DNA of 50,111 nt from Reyranella sp. (GCF_030651995.1 NZ_JAUSBN010000083.1:1-50111); one strand, 5' to 3'. Shown: positions 1-9,264, numbered from the stretch's first letter. Numbers and translations: made by a program. Notes: a model not told the origin generated them from the letters alone.

Positions 1-48
1 CAGACCTTCCGCCGCGCCTGGGAAATCCTCAAGGATCGCGCGGCGTAG
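1..48 (+). CDS. 3' end of an unidentified CDS
   Basis: Frame 1 is open from the first base and ends with TAG at 46-48, giving a C-terminus QTFRRAWEILKDRAA. It is too short to assign to a family. It converges on the AsmA-like gene. A GC-rich hairpin at 50-62 (arms GCGGC/GCCGC, loop TTC) lies between the two stops, without a T-run, and could help terminate either gene. Confidence 0.45.
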   Translation, partial: QTFRRAWEILKDRAA

Positions 49-69
49 GGCGGCTTCGCCGCGATCGCG

Positions 70-3000
70 TCACCTGCCGCGAATGCTCATCGTCGGCGCG
101 GAGACGGGCCCGTTGACCGTCATCACATAGTCGGTCGCGCCATTCGAGCCGGAGTCGAGAGCAATCGTGGTCTCCGTGGTCGCCGCGGTCAGGCTGGTGC
201 GGCTGTTGATTCGCGCCGTCGCGCTCGGCCCCTTCAACGCGTGGTTCTGCAGGTTGATCTCGCCTTTCGAGAGGGTGATGTCGCCCTCGATCGTGCTCTG
301 CGCGTTGATGAAGCCCGAGATGACCGCCGAATTGAACCCCATCTCGGTGCTGAAGAGGCTGCCGATCCCGGTCGCGAACGAGGCGAAGCCCAGCGAGCCA
401 CCGGCGACGGAGGGATAGATGACACCCGACAGATGGCCCTGGCCCGTCATGGAATCGCGGATCTGCCCGGGCGAGTTCCCCTGCCCCTGCAGCGCGATCC
501 TCATGACGTTGATCTTGCCGTCGACCGCCACCTTCAGATGCTCGTTGCCGAAGACGTTCTGCCCGGCCGCGCCGCGCAACATCTCGCCGACGTAGATGCC
601 CTGGAGGGTGCCGGCCACGTCGACCGTCATCGTGTCCTTCGAGGCGTCGACCGTGCCCGCGAAGTCGACGGCACCGCTGTAGAACTGGCCGGTGAGCTTG
701 GAAACCTTGAAGACGCCGTTGCGCAAGGTCGCGTTCATGTCGGCGTAGGTGACCCTGAGAGCACCGACCTCGATGGCGCTGGTTTCGAGGTTCAGCGTGG
801 CGTCGAAGGCGCGCAGGCCCGAGAGGTCGATCTGCTTGTCCGTCGCGACGCGCGGGCCCCCCGAGGGCAGCGGCACGGCGGCGGCGTTTGCCCCGCCCGG
901 AGTGGCCGGCAGCGCGGGGGTGGGCACGACAGGGACGGGCCCGTCGGTGACGCCCAGCCAGTCATCGAGATCGAGCGTTCCCGGGATGCGCAGATTGGCC
1001 GAGAAATTGGGCCTCGCCCCCAGGGTGGCATCGATGCGCCCCGACATCTGCGTACCGATCGCCGTGAGGCTCCCCTCGAACGAAGCCCGCTGGTCGTTGC
1101 CCTTGAAGGCGCCCTGGGCGGCCAGCCCGCCGAGGCCGGTCTGTGGTCGCCCCGTGGCGACCGACACCAAGCCGCTGGCATCCTGCGCCTCCAGTGCGAA
1201 GCTCGCGAGATCGAAGGCGAACTTGTCGCCCAGCACCAGTGAGCCGGTGGCGCGGGCAGTCGCCCCGGCCGCGGTGACCGATGCGTTGCGCAGGGTCAGC
1301 GCGTCCATCGTGCCGGCAACGCTGCCGCCCGCCGTCGAGGCGCCCAGCTTGCCGTTCAGGAACTTCGGCATGCCGGCATAGACGAGGAGCTTGTCGGTAT
1401 CGGGCATCGTGGCGTTGACGGTGAGGTCGAAGCGCGGCGCCGTGCCGAAGTCGGCGACCTGGCCCTTGAGGTCGAATTTTGCGCCCAGGACGTCGGCAAC
1501 CTTGAGCGCGTTCACCTTCAGGACATTGCCCTGCACCGCGAGGTCAGCCTCGATGCCGTTCAGCGTTCCGCCGCGGAAAACCAGCTTTGCGACCTTGGCC
1601 TTGAGTCCCAGGACGGGCAGGGTCTTGTCGGGGACAGCAGGGTTCGCGGCCGGCGCGGGTGCCGGTGCCGTCGATGCGGCCGGGTCCGCGGCGACCGAGG
1701 GCTCGCGGGGCGGCGGCAGGTAGGCATCGAGGTCGAAACGGTCGAGTTGCACCGAGGTCGCCACCGTGAGCGGCAGGCCGAAGGTGATACTGCCGGCGCC
1801 GGTCGCGCGCTGGCCGTCCAGATCCATCGCGAGATCGGAGATCTGCAGGCTGTTGGCCGTCGCGGCGACCCTGCCGGTGATCGACAACGCCTGGAGCTTG
1901 TCGGGTGGCACGCCCGACGTGTCGATCGCCAGCCACGCCAGAGTCTCGCGCAACCGCGGGCCGGCGAGGCTGAACTCGCCGGCCGACTGAACGGGATTGG
2001 GCTGCGCCTTGGCGGAAGGAGCCGCGGGCGCTGCCGCTGTGGTGTTGGCGCGCAAGACCATGTCACCCGGCAGGGTGGCGGCGAGCCGGGGCACGGTTAT
2101 CACCCCCTTCCGGATCTCCACGCCGAGCGCCACGTCGCGCACCGTGTCCTTCCGGTAGAGCACTTCCTTGGCATCGATCGACACCTGAACGGTCAATGCC
2201 GGAGGGAACGGCGACAGGGAGGGTGCCGCCGCCACCGCGGCCGGCGGCTTTCCGGCAGCAGTCGCCGCGGGCTTGGCATCGACGGGCTTGGCCGTCGCAG
2301 GCGTTGGCTTGAAGAGGCCGGGATCGGCCAGCAATGCGCTCCACTTCTCGACGTCGAGTCTGGGCAGAGACAGGCGAGTCTTCAGCGACGGGGTGGCGCC
2401 GCTCGTCAGGGCGACATCGCCCGATACGGTCTCGTTACCCATCGACATCGTGAAGTTGGTGAGCGCGAGCTTCTCCGCCGAGAGGTCGATATCCCCGTCG
2501 AACGAGAACTGGCCGGTGACCGAAGCGTCGAAGGACGGCGGTTCCTGCCCCCCCGCCCGCACGAGAGCGGCAATGAAGTCGGTCAGTCCACCGGTCGTGA
2601 GGGAGACCCTGCCCTTCACGTCGGCGTCGACGGAGATGCGGCTGACATGCCCGTCGAAGTTCAGGGCACCACTCTGCACCTTGAGCTTGAAGGACATGTC
2701 GCTGCCCGTGTCCGTCGGCTCGCCGACGGCAGCCATCAGCGACAAAGGCACGCCGTTCACCGTTGCCGTGCCGTCGAAGCTGAACGGCCCCTGGAGGGAA
2801 CCGACCGACGCCAGAAGCTCGACGTTCTCGGCCTTCAGCGTCTGATTGGTCCTGGGATTGGTGTAACTGAGCGTCCCCTCGCGGATCTTGAGGGTGCCGA
2901 TCGCCAGGTGCAGGCCGCTGCTGGGCGCACCCTCCGGCTGGGCGGCGCCGGCGCCGGGACTGAATTCCCAGTTCGGCCGCCCCTCGGCATCGGTCTCCAG

Positions 3001-3363
3001 AATAAGGGTCGGCCGGAAGAGCGTGAGCCTCCCGACCTCGATTCTGCCGCGCAGCAGCGCTTCCAGGGATGGCGAGACGCCGATCCAGCGCACATCGACC
3101 ATCTGCGCGCCCCTGCCACCCAGTGCATTGGCGAAGCGAACCTGCCGCGCGCTGATGCGGGGCCTCGGGAAGAGGGTGAGCTTGAGCGGACCCTCGATCA
3201 CCAGTTCGCGGCCCGTCGCCTCCTTCACGGCGGCGATCATGGCCGGCTTGTACTGTTCGACGTTCAGGAGCGTTGGCGCGGCCACGATGGCGAGCGCCAG
3301 CAGGGCGATGACCGCCCCGACAGCCGCTCCGATCCGGATCAAGGTTCGCTTCCGCATGGCCAT
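70..3363 (-). CDS. AsmA family protein
   Basis: A 1097-residue protein with a short basic N-terminus, one membrane segment (about residues 11-30), then a long region with AsmA N-terminal character (residues about 30-130: LLNVEQYKPAMIAAVKEATG followed by GPLKLTLFPRPRISARQV). The rest is rich in beta-strand-like repeats separated by Pro/Ala-rich linkers near residues 355-385, 450-465, 560-585 and 830-850, and the C-terminus has the usual VMTVNGPVSAPTMSIRGR type ending. AsmA-like proteins are inner-membrane-anchored periplasmic proteins of the bridge-like lipid-transfer/TAM-related group, linked to outer membrane biogenesis; transport of phospholipid is inferred from the family. Two start ATGs (3363 and 3357) are possible. 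Monocistronic by context. Confidence 0.85.
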   Translation of the reverse strand: MAMRKRTLIRIGAAVGAVIALLALAIVAAPTLLNVEQYKPAMIAAVKEATGRELVIEGPLKLTLFPRPRISARQVRFANALGGRGAQMVDVRWIGVSPSLEALLRGRIEVGRLTLFRPTLILETDAEGRPNWEFSPGAGAAQPEGAPSSGLHLAIGTLKIREGTLSYTNPRTNQTLKAENVELLASVGSLQGPFSFDGTATVNGVPLSLMAAVGEPTDTGSDMSFKLKVQSGALNFDGHVSRISVDADVKGRVSLTTGGLTDFIAALVRAGGQEPPSFDASVTGQFSFDGDIDLSAEKLALTNFTMSMGNETVSGDVALTSGATPSLKTRLSLPRLDVEKWSALLADPGLFKPTPATAKPVDAKPAATAAGKPPAAVAAAPSLSPFPPALTVQVSIDAKEVLYRKDTVRDVALGVEIRKGVITVPRLAATLPGDMVLRANTTAAAPAAPSAKAQPNPVQSAGEFSLAGPRLRETLAWLAIDTSGVPPDKLQALSITGRVAATANSLQISDLAMDLDGQRATGAGSITFGLPLTVATSVQLDRFDLDAYLPPPREPSVAADPAASTAPAPAPAANPAVPDKTLPVLGLKAKVAKLVFRGGTLNGIEADLAVQGNVLKVNALKVADVLGAKFDLKGQVADFGTAPRFDLTVNATMPDTDKLLVYAGMPKFLNGKLGASTAGGSVAGTMDALTLRNASVTAAGATARATGSLVLGDKFAFDLASFALEAQDASGLVSVATGRPQTGLGGLAAQGAFKGNDQRASFEGSLTAIGTQMSGRIDATLGARPNFSANLRIPGTLDLDDWLGVTDGPVPVVPTPALPATPGGANAAAVPLPSGGPRVATDKQIDLSGLRAFDATLNLETSAIEVGALRVTYADMNATLRNGVFKVSKLTGQFYSGAVDFAGTVDASKDTMTVDVAGTLQGIYVGEMLRGAAGQNVFGNEHLKVAVDGKINVMRIALQGQGNSPGQIRDSMTGQGHLSGVIYPSVAGGSLGFASFATGIGSLFSTEMGFNSAVISGFINAQSTIEGDITLSKGEINLQNHALKGPSATARINSRTSLTAATTETTIALDSGSNGATDYVMTVNGPVSAPTMSIRGR

Positions 3364-3680
3364 GGTCTTGTCAAACGCCCCCGGCCGTGTGAACGCCGCG
3401 CGTCGTCGCTGGATGCCGACATACTAGTTGAGAGCCGGCATTGGGGCCATTCCAAGGTATCCCGCCACGGGCCGTGGGCTTGCAACGTCGACATGAACGA
3501 GGCGCGTGCCACCCGCGGCCGATGAATTGTATTGCTTGTATCGCGTGACGTGCCGTCCCTTCCCGCTCGGTGTCGACCGGTCCTAGTGTGCAGGAATGAG
3601 CCTTCCGCCCGCCCTGCCAGCCTATAAGATTTGAGGCTTGCCGCGGCCGAGCGGTCGGGCGCCGCGTAAGGGTTTTGCGA
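3364..3680. other. Divergent intergenic region without a recognisable gene
   Basis: About 317 bp separate the divergent AsmA-like and binding-protein genes. Reading frames here are unlike neighbouring coding sequence and no RNA gene is visible. A short AT-rich patch near 3525-3540 holds two ATACAA-like words that could be -10 elements for the minus gene, but I see no matching -35. Confidence 0.4.
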
Positions 3681-5267
3681 ATGCGTACGAGGCTGCTTGT
3701 CGGCTCCCTGGTCCTGTTGTTGTGCTGGAGCGATGCTGCATTCGCCCAGCGCAGCGGCGGCATGCTCCGAATCTTCCATCGCGACAATCCGGCCAGCGCG
3801 TCGATCCTCGAGGAGACCAACGCCTCGACCGTCGTGGCATTCATGCCGATCTTCAACAACCTGGTGATGTTCGATCCGGCTGTTGCGCAGAACACCGACG
3901 ATTCGATCGTTCCCGATCTCGCCGAATCCTGGTCCTGGAACGACGACAGGACCGAACTGTCCTTCAAGCTGCGCCGCGGCGTGACGTGGCACGACGGCGT
4001 GGCGTTCACCTCGAGCGACGTCGAATGCACGTTCAACCTGCTGACCAACCGCGCCCGAAACCGGCTGCGTGCCAATCCGCGCGGCGCCTGGTTCGGCAAC
4101 ATCAACTTCGTACAGGCGCCGAGCGATCACGAAGTCACGATCCACCTCAACCGGCCGCAGCCGTCCCTGCTGCCCATGCTGGCGTCGGGCTTCACGCCGA
4201 TCTATCCCTGTCATGTGCTGCCGTCGCAGATGAGGATGAAGCCGGTCGGCACCGGCCCCTTCAGGCTCGAAAGCTTCAGCCAGTTCGACCGCATCCGACT
4301 GACCCGAAATCCCCGCTACTGGAAGCCTGACCGTCCGTACCTCGATGCCATAGAGTTCTCGGTGGTCGCGAGCCGTTCGACGGCCCTGCTGAGTTTCGTC
4401 GCTGGCCGCTACGACATGACCTTCCCCGGTGACGTCTCGATGACGCAGCTTCGCGACGTCCGGCGGCAGTCGTCGCGCGTGATCTGCGAAGAGGCGGCGA
4501 TGAACAACAATACCAATCTGATGCTGAACCGAAATGCCCCGCCGTTCGACGATCCCGACATCCGCCGGGCCGTCACGCTGGCGCTCGACCGCCAGGCGTT
4601 CATGGATGCACTCGAGGGCGGTGGCGTGATCGGCAGCCACCTCCAGCCGCCCCCCGAAGGGCGTTGGGGCATGCCGGCCGAAGCGCTCGCCGGGATGCCG
4701 GGTTTCGATGCCAATCCCGAAAATAACCGCGAGGCCGCGCGCGAACTGATGCGCAAGGCCGGCTACGGTCCGGACAAGCCGCTGCAGCTCGGGATACTCA
4801 CCCGCGCCGTTTCGCTCTATCGCAGCCCGGCCGCAGTGCTGGCCAACCAGCTGCGGGAGATCTTCATTGAACCGACGCTCGACATCGTCGAGACCGTGCA
4901 CTGGTTCACCCGCCTGCAGCGCCGCGATTTCGCGCTGGCGATCGACACGACCGGCAATGCCGTCGACGATCCCGACCAGGTCTTCTACGAGACCTTCTCC
5001 TGCCGCTCGGAGCGCAATTACAACAACTACTGCAATCCCGAGATCGAGCGCCTGTTCGAAGCGCAGTCCTCCGAGTTCGACGTCGAGAAGCGCCGGCGCC
5101 TCGCCTGGGACATCGACGCCAGGTTGCTGGCGGACAGTGCCCGGCTGCCGCTGATGTGGAACCGCGCCGCGACCTGCTGGCAGCCCCACGTCCGGGGCTA
5201 CGTGCCGCAGACCAACAGCTCCTACAACGGCTTCCGCTTCGAAGACGTCTGGCTCGACCGGCGCTAG
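3681..5267 (+). CDS. ABC transporter substrate-binding protein, family 5
   Basis: A 528-residue periplasmic binding protein of the DppA/OppA/NikA cluster. It has a Sec signal peptide ending at AFA|Q (about residue 22), the typical mature start SGGMLRIFHRDNP, the family-5 region with DLAESW and KLRRGVTWHDG, and a C-terminal RLPLMWNRAATCW segment. Peptides or other small organic ligands are the usual cargo; the real ligand cannot be read. The ATG at 3681 is preferred over an in-frame TTG at 3675 because a TAAGGG ribosome-binding site sits 8 nt upstream. No permease or ATPase gene follows, so it is an orphan binding protein here. The 3' end overlaps the convergent DUF188 gene by 4 bp. Confidence 0.88.
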   Translation: MRTRLLVGSLVLLLCWSDAAFAQRSGGMLRIFHRDNPASASILEETNASTVVAFMPIFNNLVMFDPAVAQNTDDSIVPDLAESWSWNDDRTELSFKLRRGVTWHDGVAFTSSDVECTFNLLTNRARNRLRANPRGAWFGNINFVQAPSDHEVTIHLNRPQPSLLPMLASGFTPIYPCHVLPSQMRMKPVGTGPFRLESFSQFDRIRLTRNPRYWKPDRPYLDAIEFSVVASRSTALLSFVAGRYDMTFPGDVSMTQLRDVRRQSSRVICEEAAMNNNTNLMLNRNAPPFDDPDIRRAVTLALDRQAFMDALEGGGVIGSHLQPPPEGRWGMPAEALAGMPGFDANPENNREAARELMRKAGYGPDKPLQLGILTRAVSLYRSPAAVLANQLREIFIEPTLDIVETVHWFTRLQRRDFALAIDTTGNAVDDPDQVFYETFSCRSERNYNNYCNPEIERLFEAQSSEFDVEKRRRLAWDIDARLLADSARLPLMWNRAATCWQPHVRGYVPQTNSSYNGFRFEDVWLDRR

Positions 5268-5716
5268 GCCCGGCGTCGACGGATCTTCTGGATGGCCTCG
5301 TCGAGCGCCGACAGGAAGCGTGAACGGTCGCGTGGCGCCATCGGCTTCGGCCCGCCCGTGATCTCGCCCATCGCCCGGAGGTTCGACAACAGTTCCCGGT
5401 TCGCCATCGCCATGCCGATCGAGGAAGCGGTGAACGGCACGCCGTTGGAGCCGATCACCGAGGCTCCCTTCTTCAAGCTGCGATCGGCGAGTGGAATGTC
5501 GGAAGTGATGACGATGTCGTCCGGCCCGGCCCGCTCGGCGATCCAGTCGTCGGCCGCATCGAACCCGTCGCTCACGACGACGCGCTCGATCTGGGGATCG
5601 CGCGGCACGTTGATGTAGGCATTGGCCACCACGAAGACCTTGAGTCCGTAGCGCTCCGCGACGCGATAGACCTCGGCCTTCACCGGACAGGCATCGGCGT
5701 CGATGTAGATGTCGAT
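5264..5716 (-). CDS. YaiI/YqxD (DUF188) family protein, apparent ATC start
   Basis: The family is a small predicted PIN-like/NYN-like protein of unknown function. Conserved pieces visible are YIDADACPVK, VYRVAERYGL, VVSDGFDAADDWIAE, DIVITSDIPLA, KGASVIGSNG and GEITGGPKP. The family starts M-x-I-Y-I-D-A-D-A-C-P. Here the codon at the Met position is ATC (5716-5714), directly preceded by an in-frame TGA and by GGGGAGG 5 nt upstream. The first ordinary start is GTG at 5683, which would remove the DADACP motif and give 139 residues instead of 150. I place the start at ATC by homology and SD spacing; a sequencing error of ATG is the alternative. Last gene of the esterase/enolase operon. Confidence 0.8.
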   Translation of the reverse strand: MDIYIDADACPVKAEVYRVAERYGLKVFVVANAYINVPRDPQIERVVVSDGFDAADDWIAERAGPDDIVITSDIPLADRSLKKGASVIGSNGVPFTASSIGMAMANRELLSNLRAMGEITGGPKPMAPRDRSRFLSALDEAIQKIRRRRA

Positions 5717-5747
5717 TCAAGCCTCCCCGGCTTCGTTCCCGTCGAGC

Positions 5748-6854
5748 TCAGCTCAGGACGGCGACTTTCTTGCGCTCGATCAGGGCGAAATCGATGTCCG
5801 CTCCCAGGCCGGGGCCGTTCGGCACATGCACCAGACCGTCGCGTCCGACGACGATGTCCTTCTCGAGACCGTACTTCTGCGCGCCGTCAGGCAGCAGCAC
5901 CTCGAAGAATTCGGTGTTGCGGATCGCGGCGATGACGTGGAGGTTCGCCACGTTGTTCAGCGAGTTGCCACCGTGATGGACCTCGTAGTTCATGCGGAAG
6001 GCCTCGGCGAGATGCGCCGTCTTCACCAGCGTGGTGATGCCGCCCTTCACGGCCACGTCGCCGCGCAGATAGTCGGTGGCCTTTTCCATGATCCAGGGCT
6101 GGTAGGAATCGAGCCCGGTCTGCGGATACTCGGTGGCCATGATCGGGATCGAAAGCTGCTGCTTCAGCTTGGTGTAGTTGTAGATGTCCTGGTCGGCCAG
6201 CGGGTCCTCGTACCAGTAAAAGCCCATCTCCTCGACGGCGCGGCCGACGCGGATGGCGGCCGGGTAGTCGTAGCTCCAGGTCGAATCGAGCATGATCGTG
6301 TAGTCGCCGACGGCGCGGCGCACCGCCTCGCAGACCTTGATGTCTTCCTTCCAGCGTGTCGGCGGATGGATCTTGTAGGCGGCCCAGCCATTTTCCTTGA
6401 ATCGCATCGCTTCCTCGGCGTACTCGGCGGGCGAAGCCAGCACGGCGGAACTGGCATAGGCCGGCACGGTCTCGCGGTAGGTGCCGAGCAGACGGTGGAT
6501 CGGCTGGCCCATCGCCTTGCCGACCAGATCCCACAGCGCCACGTCGACCGCACCGATGGCGCGCACACCGGCCGAACGCTGGCGCTTCCAGATCTCCTGG
6601 TTGACGTGCTCGCGTTGGAACGGGTCCTTGCCGATCAGCACCGGCTTGAGGTGGGAGATCAGCCCCTGCCCGTCCGTCGTCGCAGGATTCATCGCAGACC
6701 CCAGGAAGGCGTGGCCTTCGAGCCCTTCGTCGGTGATGAGGCGCAGCAGTCCCAGCGCGCTCTTGCCCGAGAAGCGGCCGGTGTGCGCGCCGTAGGTCGT
6801 GGGCGGGATGTCGTCCCAGGCGAACAGCGTCAGCGTGACGTCGGTGATCTTCAT
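5748..6854 (-). CDS. Mandelate racemase/muconate lactonizing enzyme family protein
   Basis: A 368-residue enolase-superfamily enzyme; these abstract a proton alpha to a carboxylate, with Mg2+ stabilising the enediolate, and many act on sugar acids as dehydratases or racemases. Visible residues: N-terminal capping domain about 1-125, then the barrel with K161-I-H163, metal ligands D190 (MLDSTWSYD), E216 (WYEDPL) and E242 (MATEYPQ), and H293/H294 in VHHGGNSLNN. The second basic residue of the usual K-x-K is His here, so the substrate class is unclear. The start ATG overlaps the stop of the upstream carboxylesterase (ATGA), so the two are translationally coupled. An acid sugar or its ester as substrate is inference only. 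Confidence 0.88.
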   Translation of the reverse strand: MKITDVTLTLFAWDDIPPTTYGAHTGRFSGKSALGLLRLITDEGLEGHAFLGSAMNPATTDGQGLISHLKPVLIGKDPFQREHVNQEIWKRQRSAGVRAIGAVDVALWDLVGKAMGQPIHRLLGTYRETVPAYASSAVLASPAEYAEEAMRFKENGWAAYKIHPPTRWKEDIKVCEAVRRAVGDYTIMLDSTWSYDYPAAIRVGRAVEEMGFYWYEDPLADQDIYNYTKLKQQLSIPIMATEYPQTGLDSYQPWIMEKATDYLRGDVAVKGGITTLVKTAHLAEAFRMNYEVHHGGNSLNNVANLHVIAAIRNTEFFEVLLPDGAQKYGLEKDIVVGRDGLVHVPNGPGLGADIDFALIERKKVAVLS

Positions 6855-8386
6855 TGCTTTGTCTCCCAGACCCGCCGCTCCGTGCCCAGCGGGTCGATAT
6901 CGAGGTGGCAAACCGTATCGAAAATCATCGTGGCCCGCATGCGCGGCGAGTAAGAAGGCCACACCGGCAAGCCGGGGTGGCTCGGATCGCCGCTCCTCGC
7001 GAAGGCGATCCAGGCCCGGCTCATGATCTCCCCGAGTGACAGACGCGCGGGATCCTCGCCGGTCAGCGCCGCCGTTTCGAGATTGGAGAACACGAAGGGA
7101 ATTTCGAGCGTATGGCAGGAGCGCAGCCGGCCGCCCAGAACCGGCGTCTCCCAGGCAAAGAGATAGACGAACACCGGCGCCGCCTCCTGCGCCAGCTTGC
7201 GCTCCGCGATGACGAGCGACGGTGCGCGGATGCCCTGGTCGGAAACGATGGCGATGGCGATCTCGTCCGGCCTGAGCCTCGGCTGCGCCTTGCGATAGAT
7301 CGCAACGATCTCGGCCGCCCGCGCGCCAAGATAGGGCGTGAGCGACTCGGGCAGGCTCTCGAAGGTTGCATCGGCGACCCAGGGCATGTGGCCGAGAAAC
7401 AGGGTCATCTCGTCCTTGTTGCTGCCGATCATCAGCGGCACGTTGATCGAAGGCAGCGGCGCTTCCGGCGCAAAGGGCCCGCCCGGAAACAGAGTGCCGT
7501 CGATCACCGGATTGAAGCCGAGCCGCCGCCGGTCGGCGAAGGCGGCGCGGCTGACCCCCGCCAATACCTTGACCTGTGCTTCGAGGAGCTTCGCCGGCGG
7601 CAGCTCGCGAAGCCTGCCGGCATCGGCCGCATCCAGCCCCAGATGCTCCAGCATCTGGCGTGCGGTCCGGGTGCCGTCCTCGCGATTGGCCATCTGCACG
7701 GCCGGCCCGCTCTGGATGATGGCCTTGTGGAACAGGCCCTTGGCCGGCGGCATGGCCATCAGCACACTCACCTTCGCGCCGCCGCCCGATTCGCCGAAGA
7801 TGGTGACGTTGTTCGGATCGCCGCCGAATTGGGCGATGTTGTCGCGCACCCATTCGAGGGCCGCCACGATATCGAGCATGCCCGCGAGCCCCGCATTCTC
7901 GAAGCCGCCGGCCATGTCCTCGAGATGCAGATATCCCAGCGCGCCCAGCCGATGGTTGAACGAGACGACAACCACATCGTCGAGCCGGCAGAGATTGGCG
8001 CCGTCCGACCAGGGCGAGGAGCCCGAACCGGTGATGAAGGCGCCGCCATGACACCAGAACAGGACCGGCCGCTCCGATCCCTCACGCCCCGAGGTCCAGA
8101 CGTTGAGATAGAGACAGTCCTCGTCGAGCTTCTGCTTTCCGGCGAGCGTGAAGATACGCAGCAGGTCCTCGGGCAGCGCGAAGACATTCAGGCTCTGCAC
8201 CGCCATGTTGCCGTACTCGGTCGCGTCGCGAACGCCGGTCCAGGGCCTGGGCTTGCGCGGCGGCCGGAAGCGAAAGTCGCCAAGCGGCGGCTCGGCATAC
8301 GGAATGCCCTTGAAGATCTCGACGCCGCGGTCGCTTGTGCCGCGGATCCGTCCGGCGGTGGTCTCGACGACGATTTCTGCTGTCAT
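6851..8386 (-). CDS. Carboxylesterase type B family protein
   Basis: A 511-residue alpha/beta-hydrolase. It shows the N-terminal VVETTAGRIRGTSDRGVEIFKGIPYAEPP block, the second signature DEDCLYLNVW, an oxyanion-hole HGGAF and the nucleophile elbow FGESGGG with Ser200. Type-B esterases hydrolyse carboxylic esters. No signal peptide is seen, so it probably acts in the cytoplasm. I chose the ATG at 8386 (MTAEIVVETT) because the upstream in-frame extension (to 8461) has no homology and the family begins here. It is the first gene of a three-gene operon with an enolase-superfamily enzyme and DUF188, which suggests that ester cleavage releases the acid used next. Confidence 0.9.
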   Translation of the reverse strand: MTAEIVVETTAGRIRGTSDRGVEIFKGIPYAEPPLGDFRFRPPRKPRPWTGVRDATEYGNMAVQSLNVFALPEDLLRIFTLAGKQKLDEDCLYLNVWTSGREGSERPVLFWCHGGAFITGSGSSPWSDGANLCRLDDVVVVSFNHRLGALGYLHLEDMAGGFENAGLAGMLDIVAALEWVRDNIAQFGGDPNNVTIFGESGGGAKVSVLMAMPPAKGLFHKAIIQSGPAVQMANREDGTRTARQMLEHLGLDAADAGRLRELPPAKLLEAQVKVLAGVSRAAFADRRRLGFNPVIDGTLFPGGPFAPEAPLPSINVPLMIGSNKDEMTLFLGHMPWVADATFESLPESLTPYLGARAAEIVAIYRKAQPRLRPDEIAIAIVSDQGIRAPSLVIAERKLAQEAAPVFVYLFAWETPVLGGRLRSCHTLEIPFVFSNLETAALTGEDPARLSLGEIMSRAWIAFARSGDPSHPGLPVWPSYSPRMRATMIFDTVCHLDIDPLGTERRVWETKQ

Positions 8387-8538
8387 GGTTTCCAGTCTAG
8401 CGCGAACGGGCGGGCCGGCGCTGCGATTGGATCGCATCAATTTCGCCTGGCTGGACGCCAAGCTCCTTCGGGGCCGTGAGCTGCCTGGACATGCGCATCA
8501 ATCTATCATCCAGCACCGGTTGGCCATAGACTGCCGCC

Positions 8539-9264
8539 ATGAACGACAAGATCCGAGCCCAACTTGCCCCCACCGGCGTCCTGCGCGCCGGCATCAATCT
8601 CTCCAACTTCCTGCTGGTCACCGGCCGCAGCGAAAGCGGCGAGCCCACCGGTGTCGCACCCGACATGGCGCGCGAAATCGCGACCGCTCTGGGCGTGCCG
8701 GTCAAGTACGTCACCTTCAAGTCTCCCGGCGAGCTGGGCGACCAGGTCGGCAAGGACGTGTGGGACATCGGCCTGATCGGCGCCGAGCCGCAGCGCGCCG
8801 AGAAGATCCAGTTCACGGCCGCCTATGTCGAGATCGAGGCGACCTACATGGTCCCCGAGGACTCGCCGATCAAATCGATCGCCGACGTCGACACGAAGGG
8901 CGTGCGCATCGCCGTCTCCGCCCGCTCGGCCTACGACCTCTGGCTGGTGAACAACATCAGGAACGCCACGCTGGTGCAGGTGAGCGGCCTCGATGCCGCG
9001 TATGAGAAGTTCATGTCCGACAAGCTCGAGGTGCTGGCGGGCCTCCGCCCCGGCCTTCTCAAGGACGTCGAGAAGGCGCCGGGCCTGAAGATCCTGGACG
9101 GCAAGTTCACGGCGGTGCAACAGGCGGTCGGCACGGCCAAGGCCAATGTCGAGGCTGCGGCCTTCCTCGCCGACTTCGTGGAGAAGGCCAAGAAGTCCGG
9201 CATGGTCCAGAACTTCATCGACCGTCACAGGGTCAAGGGCCTCTCCGTTGCTCCGCCCGCCTGA
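8539..9264 (+). CDS. Amino-acid-type ABC substrate-binding protein lacking a signal peptide
   Basis: 241 residues with the family-3 binding fold: GVLRAGINLSN, PTGVAPDMAREIATALGVPV, VWDIGLIGAEPQRAEKIQFTAAY, then the second lobe from about residue 115. Binding proteins of this family normally start with a Sec signal, but this one begins MNDKIRAQLAPTGVLRAG and goes straight into the first strand. No upstream in-frame extension supplies a signal, so it is probably cytoplasmic or secreted in another way. No transporter genes follow. It may be a cytosolic ligand binder or a cyclohexadienyl-dehydratase-like enzyme that shares the fold; I cannot decide. Confidence 0.8.
   Translation: MNDKIRAQLAPTGVLRAGINLSNFLLVTGRSESGEPTGVAPDMAREIATALGVPVKYVTFKSPGELGDQVGKDVWDIGLIGAEPQRAEKIQFTAAYVEIEATYMVPEDSPIKSIADVDTKGVRIAVSARSAYDLWLVNNIRNATLVQVSGLDAAYEKFMSDKLEVLAGLRPGLLKDVEKAPGLKILDGKFTAVQQAVGTAKANVEAAAFLADFVEKAKKSGMVQNFIDRHRVKGLSVAPPA

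Noticed and set aside
1747..3525. 592-codon plus-strand open frame opposite the AsmA-like gene
   Set aside because: Antisense shadow: low-complexity Arg/Gly/His-rich translation without family features, while the minus frame is a coherent AsmA protein.
5714..5719. In-frame TGA before the DUF188 start as another Sec codon
   Set aside because: It precedes the family's first residue and is not inside a redox motif, so it only bounds the ORF.
3339..5720. 793-codon minus-strand open frame opposite the family-5 binding protein
   Set aside because: Starts at TTG in the wrong frame relative to DUF188 and reads through an antisense strand; the plus-strand binding protein is clear.
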